20,311 nt of DNA from Acidobacteriota bacterium (lineage in GTDB: Bacteria; Acidobacteriota; Polarisedimenticolia; Gp22-AA2): the NCBI GenBank assembly GCA_016177515.1, contig JACOUZ010000182.1, positions 1 through 20,311 on the forward strand, given 5' to 3'. Under the pieces are notes generated by a model that did not search any database, had not been told where the DNA came from, and saw only the letters and a list, made by a program, of their open reading frames with translations. Below, piece by piece: positions 7,330 through 13,676 of the stretch. The translations under genes and the position numbers were made by a program. How positions within the stretch are numbered: position 1 is the first letter of the stretch; every line of letters starts with the position of its first letter.

Positions 7330-8772
7330 TCACGCGGCGGACTCCGCGCAGGCCTTGTCGGCGGCGGCCACGATCCGCTTCAGCTCCCTGTCGACTTCGG
7401 GCGGCAGCGGGTCGGGATCGGGAAGGGCCAGAAGGCGGTCCACCTCGGCGCGCGCCTTCTCGATCTCGTCGTGCCCCTCCTCGAAGAACTTGTCGTAGGT
7501 GCTCCTGTAGGAGTACCTGGGGAAGAACACCGCCCCCGTCTTGAGCCCGTGCAGCGTCTCCTTGAAGCCCAGGAAGTGCTGCCCCGGCCCCGCCTTCTCG
7601 ATCAGGTGGACCATCAGGGTCTCGTCGGTCACCAGGGCGCCCTCGCGGATGCGCTTGACCATGCGGGCGATCTCCGCCTCGATCACGAGCTCGGTCAGGG
7701 ACATCGTGTTGTTGTCGTCGAGGACGCCGATGCCGACGAGCAGGTCGGCGCCCGACAGCGCCGCCGCCATGCCGGTGTGCATCGACTCGTACGCCGCCTG
7801 GATCCCCGGGATCTTGGCGTCCGAGTTCAGCCCGACGCCCAGCGCCGGCACATTGTAATGCTTCGCCATCTGACCGAGGATCAGATTGAACAGCGGGATC
7901 TCCGGGCTGCCGCAGACCGCCATCCCCGAGCGCATGTCGAGGACCTCCGGGCCGAGAGGATAGATGAGAGGGCAGCCGGGCGCCGCGAGCTGCAAGAGCA
8001 CCACCCCCGACAGGAACTCGACCAGGCTCATCAGGCAGGTGCCGGGCACGGTGACCGGGGCGGTCGCGCCGGTGAGCGGCATCGGCCAGATGACGATGGG
8101 GATCCCGGCCCGCGCCAGCTCGATGCACAGGTCGGCCATCTTCGGCTCGTGCTGCAGGGGCGACACGGTGCAGGCGACCACCGAGAACGGCGGCCGGCGC
8201 TTCAATGCCTCCTTGCCGCCGGCGATCACCTCGAGCATCTCGAGCGCGAATGGCACGTGCTCGGGGAGCTGGATCTCGTGCTGGATGTGCTTCGTGGTCA
8301 TGGCCAGCGAGTGGTACATCTCGTGCAGGACGCGGCTCGGCCCCGGCACGTCGAACGGCACGACCATCGGCCAGATGAAGTCGACCACGTCGAGGTGGTG
8401 CGCCACCTTGGTCGAGTCGCGCAGGTCCTTGACCAGGCCCTGGCGGCGCTCCCCCGTCCGGTAGTCCTGCGTGAAGGTCGCCTGTCCGTTGGTGGTGACC
8501 CGCAGGCGCGAGCCGTCCGTCAGGATGTCGTGCTTCGGGTCGCGGCCGGCGAGCGTGATCACCCGCGGCGTCGTCCTGAGGCACCTCTCGACGATGTCCG
8601 GATCGAGCCAGGCAATCCCCTTGTCGCGGTCCACCCGCTGGCCGTGCTCCGCCAGCAGATCGAGGACGCGCCGGCTCTCGTACTTGATCCCGACCTTGTG
8701 CAGGACATCCAGCGCGCGCGTGTGCAGCAGCCGGACCTCCTCGTCGCTCAGGATCGTGACCTCGGGGACCAT
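7330..8772 (-). CDS. MttB-superfamily (trimethylamine/betaine:corrinoid methyltransferase-like) protein 1
   Basis: 480 residues, the full length of the COG5598 family, which forms TIM barrels that move a methyl group from quaternary or tertiary amines to a corrinoid protein. Recognisable stretches are VTILSDEEVRLLHTRALDVLHKVGI at the N-terminus, VIWPMPLTGATAPVTVPGT (228-246), IYPLGPEVLDMRSG (270-283) and SDAKIPGIQAAYESMHTGMAAALSGADLLVG (317-347). There is no in-frame TAG, so it belongs to the pyrrolysine-free branch, which includes MtgB (glycine betaine) and relatives. ATG 8772 was chosen because AAGGGAGG lies four bases upstream; the frame extends to 8931, but that part overlaps promoter elements. 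It is cotranscribed with the permease and divergent from FAD oxidoreductase 1, and is paralogous to the gene at 15917. No corrinoid protein gene is nearby, so the acceptor and exact substrate are unknown. Confidence 0.9.
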   Translation of the reverse strand: MVPEVTILSDEEVRLLHTRALDVLHKVGIKYESRRVLDLLAEHGQRVDRDKGIAWLDPDIVERCLRTTPRVITLAGRDPKHDILTDGSRLRVTTNGQATFTQDYRTGERRQGLVKDLRDSTKVAHHLDVVDFIWPMVVPFDVPGPSRVLHEMYHSLAMTTKHIQHEIQLPEHVPFALEMLEVIAGGKEALKRRPPFSVVACTVSPLQHEPKMADLCIELARAGIPIVIWPMPLTGATAPVTVPGTCLMSLVEFLSGVVLLQLAAPGCPLIYPLGPEVLDMRSGMAVCGSPEIPLFNLILGQMAKHYNVPALGVGLNSDAKIPGIQAAYESMHTGMAAALSGADLLVGIGVLDDNNTMSLTELVIEAEIARMVKRIREGALVTDETLMVHLIEKAGPGQHFLGFKETLHGLKTGAVFFPRYSYRSTYDKFFEEGHDEIEKARAEVDRLLALPDPDPLPPEVDRELKRIVAAADKACAESAA

Positions 8773-8814
8773 GGCGCCTCCCTTCCGCGGGGCTTCGATG
8801 TTGGCGTGGCATAA

Positions 8815-8844
8815 ATTATCCTCGCCCCCGGCCATCCGGCGCAA
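8815..8844 (-). promoter_or_regulatory. Predicted promoter of mttB-like 1
   Basis: On the minus strand TTGCGC (8844-8839), an 18-bp spacer and GATAAT (8820-8815). The same 18-bp spacing is found at both predicted promoters of the second module. The palindrome at 8876-8886 is centred 37 bp upstream of the -35, a position typical of activator sites. Confidence 0.5.
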
Positions 8845-8873
8845 GGAGATTCGGCGCCCGCCGATCGCCGTCC

Positions 8874-8895
8874 ATGCCGTAACGGCTTGAGATCC
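8874..8895 (-). promoter_or_regulatory. Putative operator, perfect palindrome copy, module 1
   Basis: These 22 bp are the exact reverse complement of 15762-15783, the only long identity found between the two divergent intergenic regions. The core GCCGTAACGGC (8876-8886) is palindromic with 5-bp arms around one base. Relative to mttB it has the same orientation in both modules. An unknown regulator dimer probably binds it. Confidence 0.65.
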
Positions 8896-8918
8896 AGGGG
8901 CGCCCGTCGGATTTTGAA

Positions 8919-8929
8919 GCCGTAACAGC
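8919..8929 (-). promoter_or_regulatory. Putative operator, imperfect copy, module 1
   Basis: GCCGTAACAGC differs from the perfect palindrome in one base. Its centre is 43 bp (about four helical turns) from the perfect copy and about 58 bp upstream of the expected FAD oxidoreductase 1 transcription start. Confidence 0.45.
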
Positions 8930-8945
8930 AATCGGGCGGGGCGCG

Positions 8946-8975
8946 GCGATCCGCAAATGCGTCCGTGTGCTAGAT
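8946..8975 (+). promoter_or_regulatory. Predicted promoter of FAD oxidoreductase 1
   Basis: CTAGAT (8970-8975) is a -10-like hexamer; the aligned -35 position, GCGATC (8946-8951), is poor. The region from 8951 to the start codon shares ordered blocks with the mttB-like 2 leader: CCGCAAAT, CCGTG, AGAT, CCCGTTTC and GAGGTG. The poor -35 would fit activator dependence. Confidence 0.4.
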
Positions 8976-9019
8976 TGTTGCCTCAGCATCGAAGAGCCCG
9001 TTTCACATGGAGGTGCCGC

Positions 9020-10621
9020 ATGGACCAGGCGCGCTATGACGCCATTGTCGTGGGAGGGGGCCACAACGGCCTGATCACCGCGGGGTACCTGGCGAAGGAA
9101 CGCTTGAAGGTCCTGGTGCTCGAGCGCCGGCCGATCGTCGGCGGCGCCTGCGTCACCGAGGAGTTGATCCCGGACCACCGCGTGACCCGCACATCCTACG
9201 TCTGCAGCCTTCTTCTTCCCGAGGTCATCCGCGACTTCCGCATGAAGGACTACGGGTTCCAGGTCCTCGTTCCCGAGCCGCACTCTTTCTATCCGTACCC
9301 GGACGGCCAGTACATGATCTGGTCGGCCGACGAGGAGAAAACGAAGCGCGAGATCGCCAAGTTCTCGAAGAGGGACGCCGAGGCGTTCACCCGGTTCCAG
9401 GCGGAGCTGGCCGAGCTGCAGCCGTTCGTGGACGAGATCCTGCGCACCACGCCGCCGATGTTCCCGCCCCGGGGCATCCGCGAGCTCCTGGAGTTCGGCA
9501 GGCTCGGGCGGAAGATGCTCAAGCTCGGCGACCGGAAGCTGAAGCACTTCATGGAGCTGATGACCGCCTCCTGCTACAACTACCTGTCGAAGCGCTTCGA
9601 GTCGGACCGGGTCATGGCGGCCTTGTCGATCAACGGCCTCATCGGCACCTGCGTCGGCCCGATGACTCCCGGCTCGGCCGCGGTCATGTTGCACCATTCG
9701 ATCGGCAACACCATCGAAGGACAGACCGGGGCCTGGGGCTACGTGAAGGGGGGCATGAGCGGCATCGCCGACGCCCTCCTGCGCTCCGTCCGGGACCTGG
9801 GCGTCGAGGTCAGGACGAACGCCGAGGTGTCCCGCTTGATCGTCGACAACGGCGTCTGCCGCGGCGTCTGCCTGGCGAACGGGGACGAGGTCCGCGCCCG
9901 CCTGGTCGCGAGCAACCTCGACCCGCGCCGCACCTTCCTGAAGCTGTGCGACAAGGGGACGCTGCCGGAGGACTTCACCGAGGCGATCAGGAGCTTCCGC
10001 ATCCAGGGATCGTCGATCAAGGTGAACTGCGCCCTCTCCGAGCTGCCTAACTGGAAGTCGATCCCCGGACAGGACCCGGGCGCGCCGCACCAGCAGGCGA
10101 TGTTCGAGATCGCGCCGTCGGTCGAGTACCTCGAGCGGGCCTACGACGATCTCAAGTACGGCCGGCCGTCGGTGCGCCCGTTCATCGACGGCAACGTCGC
10201 CTCGACCATGGACGACTCCCTTTGCCCGAAGGGCCACCACGTTCTGTCGATGTTCGTGCAGTACGGCCCCTACAAGCTGAAGGAAGGATCCTGGCCCGAG
10301 ATCCGCGAGAAGGTGGGCGACCAGATCGTCGACACGCTGGCGGAATACGCCCCCAACGTCAAGAAGGCGATCATCGGGCGCGAGGTCATCAGCCCGTGGG
10401 ACCTCGAGCAGATCTTCGGATTGACCGAGGGGAACATCTTCCACGGGGAGATGACGCCGGACCAGCTCTTCTTCCTGCGTCCGGCGCAGCGCTGGGCCCA
10501 GTACCGCACGCCGCTCCGCGGCCTCTACCTCTGCGGCTCCGGGGCCCACCCCGGCGGCGGCGTCATGGGCGCCCCCGCCAAAAACGCGGCGCGGGAGATC
10601 CTGAGGGACGTGCGGCGGTAG
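9020..10621 (+). CDS. Phytoene-desaturase/PYROXD2-like FAD-dependent oxidoreductase 1
   Basis: 533 residues, the usual size for the COG1233/PYROXD2 group. The N-terminal dinucleotide fold reads AIVVGGGHNGLITAGYL with glycines 12, 14 and 17 and acidic E35 (VLVLERRPIVGGACVTEE). The C-terminal FAD contact is GLYLCGSGAHPGGGVMGAPAKNAAREIL. FIDGN..STMDDSLCPKGHHVLSMFVQYGP and NIFHGEMTPDQLFFLRP are typical of the PYROXD2 type rather than of true carotenoid desaturases, and no carotenoid gene is nearby. It probably oxidises a small organic substrate; context suggests an amine or betaine derivative, but this is inference. ATG 9020 follows GGAGGTG by five bases; an ATG at 8957 would lie inside the promoter. 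Divergent from mttB-like 1 across 247 bp and paralogous to the protein encoded at 13677-15272. Confidence 0.9.
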   Translation: MDQARYDAIVVGGGHNGLITAGYLAKERLKVLVLERRPIVGGACVTEELIPDHRVTRTSYVCSLLLPEVIRDFRMKDYGFQVLVPEPHSFYPYPDGQYMIWSADEEKTKREIAKFSKRDAEAFTRFQAELAELQPFVDEILRTTPPMFPPRGIRELLEFGRLGRKMLKLGDRKLKHFMELMTASCYNYLSKRFESDRVMAALSINGLIGTCVGPMTPGSAAVMLHHSIGNTIEGQTGAWGYVKGGMSGIADALLRSVRDLGVEVRTNAEVSRLIVDNGVCRGVCLANGDEVRARLVASNLDPRRTFLKLCDKGTLPEDFTEAIRSFRIQGSSIKVNCALSELPNWKSIPGQDPGAPHQQAMFEIAPSVEYLERAYDDLKYGRPSVRPFIDGNVASTMDDSLCPKGHHVLSMFVQYGPYKLKEGSWPEIREKVGDQIVDTLAEYAPNVKKAIIGREVISPWDLEQIFGLTEGNIFHGEMTPDQLFFLRPAQRWAQYRTPLRGLYLCGSGAHPGGGVMGAPAKNAAREILRDVRR

Positions 10622-10633
10622 GAACCCGGCGAC

Positions 10634-10942
10634 TTACGCCCGCGATTCGTCCCGGCTCTGGTCGAGAAGCCGGCGGGCCGTGCCATCCGCGAGCTTGACC
10701 GGCGACGCCGGCAGCGGAGCTTTCTCGCCGGCGGGCGGAATGACGATCCCATCCCGAATCCACTCTTCCACGACCGGATCGAGCGCCTCGGGGACGGAGT
10801 ATGCCGTGGTGGGCTCGTGCAGCTCGGCGACGACCGCATTGCGATCGGAAACGAGGATTTTCGCGCCCCGGCGCACGTCCCGCAGGTGGGCGCTGAGGTT
10901 GTTCTTCAGGTCCTTGATGCCGACGGTCTTGATGTTCCCCAT
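10634..10942 (-). CDS. Phd/YefM-type antitoxin without a toxin gene
   Basis: 102 residues. The N-terminal half, VGIKDLKNNLSAHLRDVRRGAKILVSDRNAVVAEL, is a typical prevent-host-death DNA-binding fold. The C-terminal tail (IVIPPAGEKAPLPASPVKLADGTARRLLDQSRDESRA) resembles the toxin-wrapping tails of Phd-type partners of PIN (VapC) toxins. In complete pairs the toxin gene follows directly, but here the next gene is the convergent oxidoreductase, 12 bp away, so the antitoxin appears orphaned. The gene lies 23 bp after the GNAT gene. The start ATG 10942 has no clear ribosome binding site. Confidence 0.82.
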   Translation of the reverse strand: MGNIKTVGIKDLKNNLSAHLRDVRRGAKILVSDRNAVVAELHEPTTAYSVPEALDPVVEEWIRDGIVIPPAGEKAPLPASPVKLADGTARRLLDQSRDESRA

Positions 10943-10965
10943 GCCGCCAAGGTAGCCTCTGGTGG

Positions 10966-11451
10966 CTACTTCGTCAAGTCGGACGGTCGGAGGCGCAGTT
11001 CGAAGAAGAGCGCCCCCGGGATCGGATTGGGGCGGTAGGGCGCGATCTCGCGGAAGCCGAGCGCGCGGTAGAGAGCGATCGCGGCGGTCATGAACGGCAC
11101 GGTATCGAGAATCAGGCGCGCGTAGCCGATGGCACGCGCTTCGCAGATGGCCGCCTCCGTGAGCTCCCGGCCCAGCGACCGCTCGCGGAACTCCGGCCGC
11201 ACGTAGAGCCGCTTCATCTCGCAGGCGTCGGGACCGAACTTCCGGAGCGCGACGCACCCAGCGGCGCGGCCTTCCTCGATCAGAAGCAGCAACCGGCCGT
11301 CCGGCGGCGCATAGTCGCCGGGCAGGCCGGCCAGCTCGCGGTCGAAGCCCTGGAAGCACAGATCGAAGCCGAGCGACGCGGCGTATTCCTTGAACAGCAG
11401 CCGCGCCGTCTCCACGTCCTCGGGTGTCGCCGCCTGGCGCAGGGTGTGCAT
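10966..11451 (-). CDS. GNAT-family N-acetyltransferase
   Basis: 161 residues, one GNAT domain that transfers acetyl from acetyl-CoA to an amine. Strand beta4 (CEMKRLYVRPEFRERSLGREL, 77-97) carries the CoA pyrophosphate loop, RERSLG, where the usual first glycine of Q/RxxGxG/A is serine. Motif B is IALYRALGFREIAPYRPNPIPGALFFELRL near the C-terminus. The substrate is unknown. It lies 31 bp after the GST gene and 23 bp before the antitoxin gene, so the three are probably one transcript. Ribosome binding before ATG 11451 looks weak (GGAGG is about 19 bases away). Confidence 0.88.
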   Translation of the reverse strand: MHTLRQAATPEDVETARLLFKEYAASLGFDLCFQGFDRELAGLPGDYAPPDGRLLLLIEEGRAAGCVALRKFGPDACEMKRLYVRPEFRERSLGRELTEAAICEARAIGYARLILDTVPFMTAAIALYRALGFREIAPYRPNPIPGALFFELRLRPSDLTK

Positions 11452-11482
11452 CGATCGAGGAGTCGGGGCCTCCGAGCGCCCC

Positions 11483-12142
11483 TCACGCCTCCTTGATCCG
11501 CGTCGGTTCCTTCGGCGCCGCTGCCCGGCAGGCGGGACGCGCCGTCGCGCGCGCGATCCATTCTCCCAGGGCCGGGTACTTCGGGTCGGGCAGCACGCCG
11601 AGGATTCGGAGCGTGCCGGTCAGGGCCGGCACGTGCGCGGCGTCGGCCAGGGAGAAGATGTCGCCGCCGAACCAGGTCCTCCCCCGCAGCTCCCCCTCCA
11701 GCCGCTGCAGGTGCTCGCGGACCTTCGTGCGCGACTCCTCCAGAAGCCTGTGGTCCACCTTGTCCGCCTTCCTGCGAATCAGCAGGGGAGGCTGGCTGTC
11801 GAACTGCGACGAGACGAGCTCGCGGATCGCCGGATAGACGTACTGGTCGAAGGTGTCCTCGATCATGCGCACGCGGGCGCGCTCGAACGGGTCCTTCGGC
11901 AGCATCGCCGGCTGCGGGTATGCCTCCTCGAGGTACTCGTTGATGACGGTGGATTCGTACAGGGTGCGGCCGTCTTGAAGCACCAGGACCGGTGTCTTGC
12001 GGATCGGGTTCAGCCGCGCGAAGGCCGGGTCCTCGTTCTTGTTCTCCGGAACGATCACCTCGTACGGGACGTTCTTCTCGGCCAGGACGACCCGCACCTT
12101 CCAGCCGAACGGCGAGCGGTCGAACGCGTAGAGTTTGAGCAT
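11483..12142 (-). CDS. Glutathione S-transferase family protein
   Basis: 219 residues. The thioredoxin-like N-terminal domain contains SPFGWKVRVVLAEKNVPYE with the possible catalytic Ser10, cis-proline 51 (KTPVLVL) and the glutathione gamma-glutamyl contact E63-S64 (LYESTVINEYLEE). The helical C-terminal domain contains FSLADAAHVPALTGTLRILG, the usual GST N-capping region. It is cytosolic, conjugating or reducing electrophiles; the substrate is not readable. ATG 12142 follows GAGGAGG by five bases, an excellent start. First gene of a minus-strand set with GNAT and antitoxin, divergent from the CBS gene across 193 bp. Confidence 0.92.
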   Translation of the reverse strand: MLKLYAFDRSPFGWKVRVVLAEKNVPYEVIVPENKNEDPAFARLNPIRKTPVLVLQDGRTLYESTVINEYLEEAYPQPAMLPKDPFERARVRMIEDTFDQYVYPAIRELVSSQFDSQPPLLIRRKADKVDHRLLEESRTKVREHLQRLEGELRGRTWFGGDIFSLADAAHVPALTGTLRILGVLPDPKYPALGEWIARATARPACRAAAPKEPTRIKEA

Positions 12143-12306
12143 GGGGACCTCCTCGGAATGATGGCGCGCCGGTGGGATCGTACCATCCTCCGGCCTCCCG
12201 GACACGGACCTCCCGAGACGGGCCGCCCTCAAACGAGCCTTGCGGCGCACGGGCTTCCAGGACGCGGGTCTCCGGCACGCGCCTTGCAGCGTTTCCTGGA
12301 GAAACG

Positions 12307-12331
12307 GGAGCGCACCTGCGCTCCGGGAGGA
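12307..12331 (+). promoter_or_regulatory. Small hairpin directly before the CBS ribosome binding site
   Basis: GGAGCGC (12307-12313) pairs with GCGCTCC (12318-12324) around loop ACCT. The ribosome binding site GGGAGGA (12325-12331) starts on the next base. In mRNA this could tune initiation at ATG 12336. Confidence 0.35.
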
Positions 12332-12335
12332 CGCC

Positions 12336-12764
12336 ATGCGCTGCCAGGACATCATGAAGAAGCCGGTCATCTGCTGCAAAGAGGACGAAACCGTGCAAAC
12401 CGCCGCGCTCAGGATGCGCGACTCCAACGTCGGTTTCCTGCCCGTCCTGAGCCCGGAGGACAGGGTCGTCGGAATTGTCACCGACCGGGACATCGCCCTC
12501 CGGGTGTGCGCCGGCGGGTTGGATGCCGGGCACCTGCCCATCGCCGAAGTGATGACCCGCGAGATCATCGCCTGCCACCCCGGTGACGACGTGCGGGTCG
12601 TCGAGGGGCTGATGGCGAGGAACCACAAGTCGCGCATCCTCATCGTCGATCAGACGGGCAAGGCTGCCGGCGTGATCAGCCTTTCGGACATCGCGCGCCA
12701 CGACAAGGTGTTCGCCGCCGACACCCTGCGCCTGGTGTCCACGCGGGAGGTCCGCACCCACTAG
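12336..12764 (+). CDS. Two-CBS-domain protein
   Basis: 142 residues made almost entirely of a CBS pair. CBS1 (about 1-60) starts MRCQDIMKKPVICCKEDETV and ends VVGIVTDRDIALRV; CBS2 (about 68-130) starts VMTREIIACHPGDDV and ends AAGVISLSDIAR. Such stand-alone pairs bind adenosine nucleotides and act as energy or stress sensors for a partner protein. GGGAGGA four bases before ATG 12336 decides the start; the frame extends upstream to 12240 without support. The stop codon is built into a long hairpin. No partner is evident nearby. Confidence 0.92.
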   Translation: MRCQDIMKKPVICCKEDETVQTAALRMRDSNVGFLPVLSPEDRVVGIVTDRDIALRVCAGGLDAGHLPIAEVMTREIIACHPGDDVRVVEGLMARNHKSRILIVDQTGKAAGVISLSDIARHDKVFAADTLRLVSTREVRTH

Positions 12765-12796
12765 GAGCCTGTCCGAGTATTCGGACCGGCTCCTAG
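12761..12796 (+). terminator. Long palindromic hairpin spanning the CBS stop codon
   Basis: CTAGGAGCC (12761-12769) pairs with GGCTCCTAG (12788-12796), and inside it GTCCGA (12771-12776) with TCGGAC (12781-12786) around loop GTAT; only T12770/C12787 do not pair. The TAG stop lies in the 5' arm. A G-run follows instead of a T-run, so it is either an atypical terminator or a REP-like mobile palindrome that supplied the stop. Confidence 0.6.
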
Positions 12797-12978
12797 GGGG
12801 GACCTGTCCCGGCGGGGCGCGCCCCGTTTCCCGGGCCGCAAATTTTTCACGGCGGCGGCCGCGCCGCGCAGACCCTGCAGCCCGGGTGCAGGAAGGGGTG
12901 TCGTTCGTGCCCATGGCCGGTCCCGGCATTCCCGTTGCGTAAGATTTGAGCGGCTGCGGCAGAGGGAGGGTGAGGACG

Positions 12979-13665
12979 ATGAAGACCACGATGGAAGCCA
13001 ACGTCAGCGAACGAGTCCATTGCGAGAACGACAGCATCGCCGCACTGCTGCGCGAGCGCTTTTCCGAGCAGAGCACGCTGGTCCTCGATCTGATCTCCTC
13101 CCCCGGCTCGGGCAAGACGTCGCTGATCGAGGCGACGGTGAGGGCGGTGGGAAAGGACTACCGCATCGGGGCGCTGACCGGCGGCGTCGGCACCGAGCGG
13201 GACGCCGAGAGGCTGCGCGCGCTCGGCATTCCCGCCCGCCAGATCCTCACTGGCGGCGGGTGCCATCTCGACGCGCGGCTCGTGAACTCCGCCTTGAGCC
13301 CGGGCGGCTTCGAGGGTCTCGACCTCCTGTTCATCGAAAACGTCGGCGGCCTGATCTGCCCGGCCACGCACGACCTGGGGGAGGATCTCAAGGTCGCTCT
13401 CCTGTCCGTGACCGAAGGGGACGACAAGCCGTTCAAGTATCCCGGCATCTTCTCGCGCGCCGCTCTCACCCTCATCACCAAGGTCGACCTGCTTCCCTAC
13501 GTCTCCTTCGATCTCGACGCCGTCCGCGCCGAGCTGGCCTCGCTCAACCCCGCCGGACGCGTCATCGTCACCTCCGCGATGACCGGCGACGGGATCTGGC
13601 AATGGTGCCAGACGCTGAGCGACCGGCTGTCGGCGAAGGTGAGCGTGGCCTCCTGGGTGGTGTGA
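12979..13665 (+). CDS. hypB: HypB-like GTPase (nickel/hydrogenase maturation family), divergent
   Basis: 228 residues. HypB is a SIMIBI-class GTPase that delivers nickel during [NiFe]-hydrogenase maturation. The P-loop is SSPGSGKTSL (41-49). Metal-site residues C95-H96 (GGCHLDA) and C127 (GLICPAT) are kept, as is the family signature LLSVTEGDDKPFKYP (141-155). The N-terminal CxxCGC nickel motif is absent. Two guanine-nucleotide motifs are altered: the usual EGD region reads TGGVGT (67-72) and NKxD reads TKVD (167-170). No hydrogenase or other hyp gene is in the window, so it may serve a different metalloenzyme, or the hyp genes lie elsewhere. ATG 12979 follows a GGGAGGGTGAGG ribosome binding site; a TTG at 12946 was rejected. 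TAAGAT (12940-12945) might be a -10, without a matching -35. Confidence 0.85.
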   Translation: MKTTMEANVSERVHCENDSIAALLRERFSEQSTLVLDLISSPGSGKTSLIEATVRAVGKDYRIGALTGGVGTERDAERLRALGIPARQILTGGGCHLDARLVNSALSPGGFEGLDLLFIENVGGLICPATHDLGEDLKVALLSVTEGDDKPFKYPGIFSRAALTLITKVDLLPYVSFDLDAVRAELASLNPAGRVIVTSAMTGDGIWQWCQTLSDRLSAKVSVASWVV

Positions 13666-13676
13666 GCCGCCCGCTC

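Noticed and set aside
5667..7544. Long open plus-strand frame opposite the permease gene; similar ones at 2603-3817, 7471-8814 and 15181-17571, and on the minus strand at 8816-10549
   Set aside because: Low-complexity, charged or His/Arg/Gly-rich translations lying opposite or across recognisable genes; expected shadows of high-GC coding DNA.
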